A DNA stretch of 64,000 nucleotides from Sophora flavescens (Eukaryota; Streptophyta; Magnoliopsida; Fabales; Fabaceae), in the NCBI GenBank assembly GCA_030762895.1, contig CM061069.1:87987548-88051547 (forward strand), given 5' to 3'. The notes under the pieces are model-generated. The model did not search any database. It was not told the origin of the DNA and worked only from the letters and a program-made list of their open reading frames with translations. The translations under genes and the position numbers were made by a program. Below, piece by piece: positions 46,365 through 57,149 of this stretch. Within the stretch, counting starts at the first letter, position 1. The number at the start of each line of letters is the position of its first letter.

Positions 46365-46886
46365 TGATGTACGTGGATTCCGGCAAGTGTACCGGATTCG
46401 TTGCCAAGTAATAAAAAGATCGACCCCATAGAGACCGTGATCTCAAATCACAACTAATTATCAAATCAATTAAACTGGACTACATAAAAAGGGATATTGA
46501 AAAGGTTTTGATTTTTGAAATAAGAATCAAGTAACAATCAAATTTAAAATTTGCAATTAAACAAAATAGGAAGGTAAATCAATTTGGGGTTTTTCAATCT
46601 AAAGAGATTCCTAGGAATTGGGTTACCAACAAGATGGTTCATGTTACTAAATTGACTACCCCTTGTTAATTATCAAAATTGCTTTGAAGGCGAATTTATC
46701 CTAAATAAGTTAATCCTCCCTCTCGGTTTACAAAAACCGTGCCCAATTAAACCAACCCCTACTCTCGTGGTAGTTGAATTTAGATTGAACCCTTTAAGTT
46801 TTGAGACAATTCGTGAATCCTCGAAGGACCGCTTCTAACTCTCGTGATTTAAGTCCTAAGTCTGATTCTATAGATCCGATACCTAA
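46365..46886 (-). repeat. Athila-D 5' LTR, first segment
   Basis: From TGATGTACGTGGATTCCGG (U5 end) to the CCTAA target of Athila-A. It continues at 56431-56567 and 60203-60958. Non-coding. Confidence 0.9.
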
Positions 46887-47134
46887 TGATAAGCCTCTGG
46901 TTATATAGTTTTATAACTAGTAAGACCATGGTTTTTGTGCCAATTATTCGAGTTCAATCTCGTTTTTCACCCAAATTTAGATTTAATTGTCCTCAAGCAA
47001 CATTTTGAGTCTCTTAGGTAGTTTTAGGTCATTTTAGTTAATTTTGAGTCAAATAAAGCATTGACTGCTACTTCATATTTTCAGGTTAACTTAGAGTCAA
47101 GGAAAAGAAGAAAAAAGTGATTTTTACATTCTGG

Positions 47135-47465
47135 AAGAATTCGCCTCGCGAGCCTGAGGACCAGCCTGAACAGCAGAATGTCATCCTTTCTGTCTCGCCT
47201 CGCGAATCATACCTCACCTTGCGAGCATGAAGACTGACTGTGCCAGAGAATGCAACCCTTTCTGTCTCGCCTCGCGAACCGTGTCTCGCCTCGCGAGTTT
47301 GAAGACCAGAAGCCATCACGCCCAGGCCCTGATACTCATCACGGGCGTAATGAGAAGACTCTTTCTGTTTCGCCTCGCGAGTAACTATTCGCCTCGTGAG
47401 AATCCAATTTTGAACTGGCACCATTTTTAATACTCGCGTCGCGAAAGGCTGCTCACCTCGCGAGC
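47135..47465. repeat. CTCGCGAG cassette array in Athila-A 5' LTR
   Basis: About four modules of 70-90 bp, each with one or two CGCCTCGCGAG cores separated by unique linkers (CTTTCTGTCTCGCCTCGCGAA). One module carries the inverted repeat CATCACGCCCAGG...CATCACGGGCG. It sits immediately upstream of the TATA box, and is repeated at 55385-55740 in the 3' LTR. Confidence 0.88.
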
Positions 47466-47482
47466 GAGCGCATATTCTGAAG

Positions 47483-47490
47483 TTATAAAT
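47483..47490 (+). promoter_or_regulatory. TATA box of Athila-A 5' LTR
   Basis: TTATAAAT, 20-30 bp downstream of the last CTCGCGAG core. The same box is at about 55748 in the 3' LTR. Confidence 0.55.
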
Positions 47491-48156
47491 TGTTGTTTAG
47501 GGCAGATTAGGAGGAACTTTTGACTAATCTCTGTTTTGCGAATTTTCTGAAGTTGTGTTGCGTTTTCCATGGAGAACTAATTTCATTGATTGATCTTCTG
47601 TGATTGGTTTCCGCTGCACTTGAGGTTCTATTAATTCCCAATTTAATTTACTTTTCCCTTTCAATAGTTTTCCTATATGTCTTGTTTGCTTGATTCAAGT
47701 TATATAGGATGAGTCTTGATTTGTTTCGATTATCATATGTTCCTTACTTTAATCACGTTTGCTTAATTCGCGTGTGTTCAATCGTGTTTGCTTAATTCAC
47801 GAAGGGCTTAATCTGTTTGCTTAATTCGGAATAGGAACATATATCTCGTAGGGTCAGTTGCGCTTGTCTAATTGTCGCTACAATCGAAAAGGGATTAGAA
47901 TCCGCTTAGGGCTTGGAATTTATATGAATCAATGATAGTAGGAAACCGAGACCAGTAGATTAATCGTTTTAATTATTGATAATCACTAGTTTGCATTGTT
48001 TTCTTAACTGTTTTCTTGATTGAATCTTTAATCCCAAAACTGATTTGTGTTAATAACAAACTAAGAGTCCCTGAGAGACGATACTCGAGTTTTCGTGCCA
48101 TAACTACAGTTTTCCAAACTACTCGTTTTTGACCCGTGTGTGACAGTGTGTCAAAT

Positions 48157-48174
48157 TGGCGCCGTTGCCGGGGA
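48157..48174 (+). other. Athila-A primer-binding site (Asp tRNA type)
   Basis: TGGCGCCGTTGCCGGGGA three bases after the LTR, the standard site of Athila/Tat elements. Confidence 0.93.
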
Positions 48175-48357
48175 CTCTTGTTGTTATTTTCGCATTTTTC
48201 GTTTTTGTTTTTCTTCTGAATTAGTCTGGCTACTAGGTCTACTTGTTCTGACTTGTGTGATTTTGATCCTGAAATTGAAAGAACTTTGCACACACGCTGT
48301 AGAGCAATTCGGGCTGGCACTAGTGGTAATTCTGATTCTGAAATTGTTTTTTGTAAC

Positions 48358-49800
48358 ATGGCTAATCAAAGAACATTAAGACAGCTTGCTGCTCCTGATG
48401 TTAATTATAATGGTTTGTGTATTGGATATGCTGATGTCGTTGCTCCCTTTGAATTAAAATCTGGTTTAATACACTTGTTGCCAAGGTTTAGTGGTCTTGC
48501 AGGTGAGGATCCACATAAACATCTGAAGGAATCCCAGGTTGTTTCCTCTACACCTTTGAGACCGGAAGGAATAATAGAAGACCATATCAAGCTGAGAGAC
48601 TTCCCATTCTCACTTGAAGGTGCTGCGAAGGATTGGCTATATTACCTTGAACCGAACTCCGTTACAACCTGGAATGATCTGAAGAAAGTCTTCCTAGAGA
48701 GGTACTTCCCTGCCTCCAGAGCTGCATTAATCAGAAATGAGATATGTGGTATTAGATAGGGCAATGAGTCATTGGCTGAGTACTGGGAGAGATTCAAGAA
48801 GTTGGTGTCAAGTTGTCCTCAGCACAAGATTTCCGAGCAACTGCTCATTCAGTACTTCTATGAGGGATTGCTACCGATGGACAGGAACATCCTAGATGTT
48901 GCTAGTGGGGGAGCACTTGTTGATAAGACCCCAGCCGCTGCCAAGTAACTGATTGAGAACATGTCACTCAACTCCCAACAGTTCACAACTAGAAGCAATT
49001 CTGTCGAAACAAGGGGTGTGAATGAGATCCATGGTTCTTCCTCCAACAAGGCCCTTGAGACCAGACTTGATGAGCTCACTTCTTTGGTGAAGCAGTTGGC
49101 AATGGATAAGGTTCAACCAGCAAGGTTGTGTGGCATTTGTACTTCTCCTGAGCACCTAACCGATGCATGCCCCATTCTGAAAGATGAGTCAGTCACTGAT
49201 TTGCCTCAAGCTTATGCAACCAATCTCTACAATCAAGGCAACAATCAGAACAAGTACAACAACATTCCTGACCTCTCTACAAATAAGTACCACCCCAACT
49301 GGAGGAACCATCCAAACCTTCGGTATGGGAACTCATCCACACAACAGCAGCTGATAGCACCACCACAGAATTCTCCCCAAGTGACCACCTCTGCACCTTC
49401 TGGACCTTCACTAGAGGACCTGATCAAGCAAATGGCTGAAAACAATCTCCAGTTTCAGCAGCAAACAAATGCTAGTATTCATACTTTGCAGACACAAATT
49501 GGACAGTTTTAGTAGCGAACGGATGCTAGCATTCATACTTTGCAGACACAGATTGGACAGCTTGCCACTTCAATGAATGCCATGCAGCAAGCTCAAGGAT
49601 CGAACCAACTACCTGTGCAAACAGTGGTGAATCCTAATGTTCCAAATCCTAATGTGAGCACCATTTCTTTGAGATCCGGGAAAGTTGTAGAGGCATCCCC
49701 TGAAAAGAATGAAGTTGTTGAGGTAACACCTGAACCTCCTGCTGTTATTGAGGCTGAAAAAGAGTATGTGCCACCGATCCCCTTCCCACAAAGAGTGCTG
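48358..49800 (+). pseudogene. gag: Athila-A gag
   Basis: The first ATG in frame is 48358 (MANQRTLRQL); the frame is open from further upstream. The capsid core reads LLPRFSGLAGEDPHKHLKE, LRDFPFSLEGAAKDWLYYL, DLKKVFLERYFPAS and YWERFKKLVSSCPQH. The CCHC knuckle is CGICTSPEHLTDAC, followed by Gln/Asn-rich coiled coil with an internal direct repeat (ASIHTLQTQIGQ occurs twice). Frame-neutral stops at 48757-48759, 48946-48948 and 49510-49515 (two adjacent TAG) all stand at likely Gln codons. No frameshift is needed. Confidence 0.92.
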
Positions 49801-52800
49801 AAGAATAAAAATGTTGTTGAGGAAGACAAGGAGAGAAGGATCCTGGATGTGTTCAGAAAAGTGGCGGCAAACATTCCGCTTCTTGATGTGATCAAGCAGG
49901 TTCCGAAGTACGCAAAGTTTCTGAAAGATTTGTGCACACACAAGAGGAGGTTGAAGGGAAATGAGAAAGTCAACTTGGGGCGAAATGTTTCAGCCCTTAT
50001 TCAACCTAAACCTGCGCCTGAGAAGGTTACAGTTTCAGCCCTCAGTCAGGTAATGCCACAGAAATGCAAGGATCCGGGAACTTTTGCTATTCCATGGACC
50101 ATTGAGGACAGTAAATTTGACAATTGCATGTTGGATTTGGGAGCTTCTATTAATGTCATGCCCACTTCCGTCTTCAACAACCTTGATCTTGGTCCTTTGC
50201 AACATACAGGTTTTACTATTCAGTTGGCAAACAGGACCAATGCTCGCCCCATTGGAGTGGTAGAAGATGTGTTGGTACAGGTTAATGATTTGATTTTCCC
50301 TGCTGATTTTTACATCCTGGACATGGCGGGGGAAACAAATTCAAGCAGATCACCCATCATTCTGGGCAGAGCATTCATGAAGACAACGAAGATAAAGATT
50401 GATGTTCACTATGGAACCATGTCCATGGAGTTCGGTGACATTGTGGCAAAATTCAACATTTTCGATGCTATGAAGCATCCCTTGGAAGAGCATTCTGTTT
50501 TTCAAATAGAGTTGCTCTCTGAAATTGTTGAGGACACTTACCATGATCTGGTCGCAGCTGCTGATTTTCCTTCTTTTTCTGATTTCGATGATGTTTATTC
50601 ATGTACTGATTGTACTAACACTGACCTCTGTGCTGTTTGTGCTGAGATTGATTCCACTTTGCAGGGTGACAGTGTAAATGAAGTTGTTTATTCATCTGAA
50701 GTCCTTGACAGCCCGGCTGCCCCGAACGTACCATCTATTGAGCAGCCACCCTCCTTAGAGCTTAAGCCACTTCCTGGAAATCTGAAGTATGCTTACTTGG
50801 AGAGGGATGAAAAACTTCCGGTCATCATTTCCTCTAACCTTGATTCTGACTAGGAAACTAAGCTCTTGGATGTTTTGAAGAAGCATAAGAAGGCGATTGG
50901 TTGGACCTTGGCTGACATACCAGGTATTAACCCCTCCATGTGTATGCATAGGATTCTATTGGAGGATAGGGCTAAACCAGTTAGGCAGCCCCAAAGGCGA
51001 CTCAATCCCTTGATTCTTGATGTTGTAAATAAGGAGGTAACAACACTCTTACATGCGAGTATCATATATCCTATCTCTGACAGTAACTGGGTGAGCCCAG
51101 TGCAAGTTGTACCTAAGAAGTCTGGACTCACAGTGGTAAAAAATGAGAGCAATGAACTTGTTCCCACTAGAGTCCAGAATAGCTGGAGAGTCTGTATTGA
51201 CTACAGGAGGTTGAACCAGGCAACTAGAAAGGATCACTTTCCTTTGCCGTTCATCGATCAGATACTTGAACGGCTAGCTGGTAAATCGCATTATTGTTTT
51301 CTTGATGGTTTTTCAGGATATTTTCAGATCCACATTGCATCAGAGGATCAAGAGAAAACAACCTTTACATGCCCTTTTGGCACATTTGCTTACAGGAGGA
51401 TGTCGTTTGACCTTTGCAATGCTCCTGGCACATTCCAGAGATGCATGATTAGTATTTTTACTGAATATATTGAAAATTGCATGGAAGTGTTCGTGGATGA
51501 TTTCACTGTTTATGGCTCCTCATTTGATGCATGCTTGCATAGTTTGAATCTGGTTTTAGAAAGATGCATTGAAACCGACCTTGTTTTGAACTATGAAAAA
51601 TGCCATTTTATGGTTGAACAGGGGATTGTTTTGGGGCATATTATTTCTAAAAAGGGTATTTCAGTAGATCCTGCTAAGATTGAGGTGATTTCTACACTGC
51701 CTTACCCATCTTGCGTTCACGAGATTCGCTCTTTTCTTGGTCATGCAGGTTTTTACAGGCGCTTCATTAAGGATTTCAGCAAGATAGCTCTTCCTCTATC
51801 CAACTTGTTGAAGAATGATGCCATTTTCAACTTTGATGACAACTGCAAAAAGGCATTTGACTTCCTGAAGAAAGCTTTGACCTCTACCCCCATCATCCAG
51901 CCTCCTGACTTGACCCTCCCTTTTGAGATCATGTGTGATGCTTCTAACTATGCTGTAGGGGCGGTCCTTGAACAAAGGGTGGGCAAGGCTGCCCATGTGA
52001 TTTACTATGCTTCTAGGACTTTAGATGCTGCGCAGGCTAATTATACTACTACTGAAAAGGAACTTCTAGCTATTGTTTTTGCCCTTGATAAATTCAGATC
52101 ATATTTGCTAGGTTCCAAGGTTATTGTTTTCACTGACCATGCAGCTTTAAAGTACTTGTTGAAGAAACCGAAAGCAAAACCGAGATTGATTCGGTGGATG
52201 CTGTTGCTCCAAGAGTTTAGTGTGGAGATCAGAGATAAGAGTGGAGCTGAGAATCTAGTAGCTGATCACTTGAGCAGAATAGAGAGGGATGAGGATCCTT
52301 CCCCCATTCAGGATGACTTTCCTAATGAACAACTTTTACAATTACATGGGGTAACTCCTTGGTTTGCTGATATTGTTAACTATCTTGTTGCTGGTGTTTT
52401 TCCAGCAGGTGCAACTAGGGCACAAATTCACAGACTAAAGAGTGATGCCAAATACTATGTTTGGGATGATCCTTATCTTCGGAAATTTGGTAGTGATCAG
52501 ATAATTAGGAGATGTGTCCCCGACTATGAGATTGAGTTTATTTTGGATTTTTCTCATGCTTCTCAAGTAGGGGGACATTTTGGGCCACAAAGGACTGCAA
52601 GAAAAGTCCTAGATTCAGGTTTTTATTGGCCCACTATTTTTAGGGATGCTTATGAGATCTATCGCACTTGTAAAGAGTGTCATATAGCAGGTACAACCAT
52701 CACTCGTAAGAGTGAAATGCCTCAGCAACCTATGCTCTTCTGTGAGGTGTTTGATGTGTGGGGAATTGACATTATGGGTCCTTTCCCTGCATCTTTTGGT

Positions 52801-53604
52801 TTTATCTATATCCTGCTTGTTGTTGATTATGTTTCAAAGTGGGTGGAAGCTATCCCCACTAGGACTAATGACTCTATAGTTGTTGCAAATTTTGTCAGGT
52901 CCAATATTTTCTGCAGGTTTGGAATACCTCGTGCTATCATCAGTGATCAAGGCACTCATTTCTGCAACCGCACCATGGAAGCTTTACTCCGGAAGTATGG
53001 AGTTGTGCATAGGGTCTCTACTCCATATCATCCCCAGACTAATGGGCAGGCTGATATCTCAAACAGAGAGATCAAACAGATCTTAGAGAATGTGGTGCAG
53101 CCGAATAGGAAGGACTGGAGTTGCCATCTAGAAGACGCACTTTGGGCTCAAAGAACAGCTTTCAAGACACCAATAGGGATGTCTCCCTATAGACTTGTGT
53201 TCGGAAAGGCATGTCATCTTCCTGTAGAGATTGAGCATCGTGCTTATTGGGCGTTCAGAAGCTGTAATTTGGAAATGCAAAAAGCTGGCATTGAAAGAAA
53301 ACTCCAATCACAGCAGCTTGAAGAGCTGAGGCTAGAAGCCTATGAAAGCTCTCGAATTTATAAAGAGCAAACCAAGCACTTTCATGATAGGATGATTTCT
53401 AGGAAGGAATTCTCTGTGGGCCAACAGGTTTTACTGTTTAACTCCCGCCTGAGAGTGATGGCTGGGAAACTTCGATCCAAGTGGATTGGCCCATTTGTTG
53501 TTACTAATGTTTTCCCTCATGGTGCAGTAGAAATAAAAAGTGCAGGTACCAACAAGGTCTTTAAGGTTAATGGGCAGCGCTTGAAGCTATTCCATGAGAG
53601 CTAG
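49801..53604 (+). pseudogene. pol: Athila-A pol: protease, reverse transcriptase, RNase H, integrase
   Basis: Same frame as gag. Protease: CMLDLGASINVMP at about 50130 and PIILGRAFMKT. A TAG at 50851-50853 (Gln expected) separates it from RT. RT: WRVCIDYRRLNQATRKDHFPLPF, FLDGFSGYFQI and FVDD (about 51491-51502). RNase H: CDASNYAVGAVL, TEKELLAIVFA, FTDHAAL, VADHLSR, all acidic residues kept. Integrase: a zinc finger region (H..H, CKECH), WGIDIMGPF and SDQGTHF, but NGQADISN has Asp (53053-53055) at the catalytic Glu position. No chromodomain is seen; the ORF ends at 53604. Confidence 0.94.
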
Positions 53605-55119
53605 GTGCTTGAGGATACTACTGTTGAGGAGCTCTCCTTGGAAGAGCCCACCTACACTGCAACTTGATCAGGGAGCACCTACTCCTTTCCCTCACTCTTA
53701 TTTTATATTTCTATTCTTTCATTGAGGACAATGTATGGCTTAGGTGTAGGGGAGGGAACCAATTGTTTTGTTTTTGTTTTGTTTTGTTTTATTTGTTTTT
53801 GAACTTAGCTCTTGAATAATTTGAGAAGATCAAGAGTTGTGTGTGAGTATTGTGTCGGCAAGTTTGAATGGATTCTGTTAAGTTTAGCATAGATGGATTG
53901 CAGGATATATGTTGACTATTGATGATTCCCCCCTAGGTTTTGAAAATTGAAAATTGATCCCCGTGTGAAAAATTGAAAATTGAACTTTGAGATATTTTGT
54001 TATGATTGCATGATTTATGATAAGTTTGGAGTGAAGGGGTGCACACACTAGGAATTGAATCTCGGTCAAGCAATTTGCGAAAAATGTCCAGGTGAATATT
54101 TGAGTCTCCAACTTTGTTTCTAATTGTGCGAATCACTTTCAAGTTGCACTTTCCTGAATTTGCTTGAATCTCTTCATGGTTTGCATGTTTATGTGCTTGC
54201 ATCAAATGATTTAGGCAATTTTCTTTGAATTAACTACTTGGCCTAAAAAGAACCATCCCTAATGCATGTTCCCTAGTTAGCCACATTGAGCCTAATAAGC
54301 CTACTGGTTCTTGATGACCTTATGTTCTAAGCCAAAATCTGGAAAAACCATGTTAACCCAATCTTAGGATTAGGAGAGCATGGAAGCTTAGCAAGAGAAG
54401 GGTTGAAAGAAACTAAGTTTGGGGTGGCTACAAGGATATGATGTGTTTTTTGGGATTGAGAAAAAAAAATGAAGGTTGAAGCCAAAGGCAAAGAAAAAAA
54501 AAAGAAAAGCACAAAAATGCCAAAAAAGGGTGTTAGAAGAAAAAGGCTATAGCCACCCAAAGCAAAAAGAAAAATGGAAAAAGGAATTTGAGTGGAAATT
54601 CAATGTGTCAAAATGCTCATGCTCTCTTAGTTCCTAGGGACTTAAGCCTAGTACCTTTGAATTATCCTACCCTTTAGCCAGGCCCTATTACAACCTTTAA
54701 AGACCTTTTGATGTTTCATGCATGTTCTCGTAGGAACTTTGTTTGAGATGAAAATCAAGTTCATGGGAAGTGCTCTTGAAATGTGAAATTGAGTGAAAAA
54801 ATTGATAGCCTAGACACATTGAGTGAATGAGTAAAATACTAAATGCCCTTGTGAGGAAGGCAATTGTTTGAATTTGGTGATCTCCCTTTTGTGTGTGACT
54901 TGGATCTTCAACTTAGATTACTGATTGCATGAATGATGAAGTTCTCAATTGTTTAAAGTAAATGAATGTGGGGATTACATTGTTGCAAGGGGGGAAAACA
55001 TTGAAGAAAAATTGTTTTGTTAAGATTGCTTGAAATTTGTGCGAGATTGATTGGATCCTTTAAGCTTGCCAAGTTGAGTCTTTTTGAGTTTTAGTTTGCT
55101 TGGGGACAAGCAAAGTTTA
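53605..55119 (+). other. Athila-A 3' non-coding region
   Basis: 1.5 kb between integrase and 3' LTR, where some Athila elements have an env-like ORF. Here I see no conserved ORF. It contains GAGGACAATG, A-rich tracts around 54460-54560 and, near the end, TTGGGGACAAGCAAAGTTTAA, a segment common just before Athila polypurine tracts. Confidence 0.75.
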
Positions 55120-55130
55120 AGTTTGGGGTA
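55120..55130 (+). other. Athila-A polypurine tract
   Basis: AGTTTGGGGTA followed by TTT and the LTR start TGATAAG. Weakly purine-rich, as typical in this lineage. Confidence 0.7.
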
Positions 55131-55133
55131 TTT

Positions 55134-56430
55134 TGATAAGCCTCTGGTTATCTAGTTTTATAACTAGTAAGACAATGGCTTTTGTGCCAATTATTCGAGT
55201 TCAATCTCGCTTTTCACCCAAATTTAGATTTAATTGTCCTCAAGCAACATTTTGAGTCTCTTAGGTAGTTTTAGGTTATTTTAGTTAATTTTGAGTCAAA
55301 TAAATCATTGACTGCTACTTCATATTTTCAGGTTAACTTAGAGTCAAGGGAATGAAGAAAACAGTATTTTTACATCCCGGAAGAATTCGCCCCGCGAGAG
55401 GCTACTCTCCTCGTGAGCCTGAGGACCAGCCTGAACAGCAGAATGTCATTCTTTCTGTCTCGCCTCGCAAATCATACCTCGCCTCGCGAGCCTGAAGGCT
55501 GACTGTGCCAGAGAATGCAACCCTTTCTGTCTCTCCTCGCGAACCGTGTCTCGCATCGCGAGCCTGAAGACCGGAAGCCATCACGCCCAGGCCCTGCTAC
55601 TCATCACGGGCGTAATGAGAAGACTCTTTCTGTTTCGCCTCGTGAGTAACTATTCGCCTCGCGAGAGTCCAATTTTGAACTGGCGCAATTTTTAATATTC
55701 GCGTCGCGAAAGGTTGCTCACCTCACGAGCGCGCGCAGATTCTGAAGTTATAAATTGCTGTTTAGGGCAGATTAGGAGGAACTTTTGACTAATCTCCGTT
55801 TTGAGAATTTTCTGAAGTTATGTTACGTTTTCCATGGAGAACTAATTCCATTGATTGATCTGCTGTGATTGGTTTCCGCTGCACTTGAGGTTCTATTAAT
55901 TCCCAATTTAATTTACTTTTCCCTTTCAATATTTTTCCTATATGTCTTGTTTGCTTAATTCAAGTTATATAGGATGAGTCTTGGTTTATTTCGATGATCA
56001 TATGTTCCTTACTTTAATCGCGTTTGCTTAATTCGCGTGTGTTCAATCGTGTTTGCTTAATTCACGAAGGGCTTAATCCGTTTGCTTAATTCGGAATAGG
56101 AACATATATCTCGTAGGGTCAATTGCGCTTGTCTAATTGTTGTAACAATCGAAAGGGGATTAGAATCCGCTCAGGGCTTGGAATTTATATGAATCAATGA
56201 TAGTGGGAAACCGAGAACAGTAGATTAATCATTTTAATTATTGATAATCACTAGTTTGCATTGTTTTCTTAACTATTTTCTTGATTGAATCTTTAATCCC
56301 AAGCCCCCACTAAACTGATTTCTGTGTTAATAACAATCTAAGAGTCCTTGAGAGACGATACTCGAGTTGTCGTGCCATAACTACAGTTTTCCAAACTACT
56401 CGTTTTTTACCCGTGTGCGACAGTGTGTCA
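55134..56430 (+). repeat. Athila-A 3' LTR
   Basis: 1297-bp partner of the 5' LTR, ending in GTGTGTCA before the CCTAA duplication. Its CTCGCGAG cassette (55385-55740) shows several CpG to TpG or CpA changes compared with the 5' LTR. Confidence 0.95.
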
Positions 56431-56435
56431 CCTAA

Positions 56436-56567
56436 GTTCACCGCTAGGTTCCTTCTTAGAGTATCTACGACACGCAAATAAGTGGACACCGAATTTACGA
56501 GTAATTAAAACAATAGAAATCAGATCTAAAGAAAAATCGAAATTAACAAAGTTAAAACATCAATTCA
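56436..56567 (-). repeat. Athila-D 5' LTR, second segment
   Basis: Matches 42988-43116. It lies between the Athila-A and CACTA insertions. Confidence 0.9.
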
Positions 56568-56572
56568 CACTA

Positions 56573-57128
56573 CTAGAAAACTTGGATTTTCAGACAGAAT
56601 TTTCGGACGGAAATGTTTCCGTATGAAATTTTATGAACATTTCGGACGGATTTGAGACGAATGTAATTTTCAATGAGATTCCGTCTCAAATCCGTCTCTA
56701 CTTTGTCCCAAACTTTCGCTTCAATAACGCGCCAAAATATTTTCCACGGATTTCGCACGGATTGGTTTCATATTTTTTTTTATCTTGGGTCTTTTTAACC
56801 ATCCGTCTGAAATCTGCCCAAAAATTTGAGACATATTTCACATAGATTTACTAGAAAACTTGGATTTTCAGACAGAATTTTCGAACTGAAATATTTCTGT
56901 ATGAAATTTTATGAACATTTCGGACGGATTTGAGACGAATCTAATTTTCAATGAGATTCCGTCTCAAATCCGTCTCTACTTTGTCCCAAACTTTCGCGCC
57001 AATAACGTGCCAAAATATTTTCAACGGATTTCGCACGGATCAGTTTCATTTTTATTATCTTGGGTCTTTTTAACCATCCGTCTGAAATCTGTCCGAAAAT
57101 TTGAGACAGATTTCACACGGATTTATCA
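56573..57128. repeat. 278-bp tandem duplication at the left CACTA end
   Basis: CTAGAAAACTTGGATTTTC begins at 56573 and again at 56851; both copies run about 278 bp with roughly 5-6 percent difference. So the terminal-repeat interior was duplicated once, only on the left side. Confidence 0.9.
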
Positions 57129-57149
57129 TTTTTTATAACAAATTTTATT

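Larger units (their letters stand above)
46887..48153 (+). repeat. Athila-A 5' LTR
   Basis: 1267 bp, TGATAAGCCTCTGG...CAGTGTGTCA. It holds the CTCGCGAG cluster (47135-47465), a TTATAAAT box at 47483-47490 and a U5 with repeated GTTTGCTTAATTC words. Confidence 0.95.
46887..56430 (+). mobile_element. Full-length Athila-type Ty3/gypsy retrotransposon (Athila-A)
   Basis: 9.5 kb with 5' LTR, Asp-tRNA primer site, one gag-pol frame, 1.5-kb non-coding 3' region, polypurine tract and 3' LTR. The target duplication CCTAA is perfect (46882-46886 and 56431-56435), and the empty site is preserved in the sister LTR at about 42985. By eye the first 270 bp of its LTRs differ by roughly 5 percent, so it is younger than SIRE-1. 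RT before integrase makes it gypsy; the DLGAS protease and Asp primer make it Athila-like. No env-like ORF is left. Confidence 0.95.

Noticed and set aside
47086..47424. Minus-strand open frames across the CTCGCGAG array (also at 34477-34665 and 55402-55584)
   Set aside because: They arise because the palindromic modules lack stops in one frame; no domain, and they are disrupted differently in each LTR.
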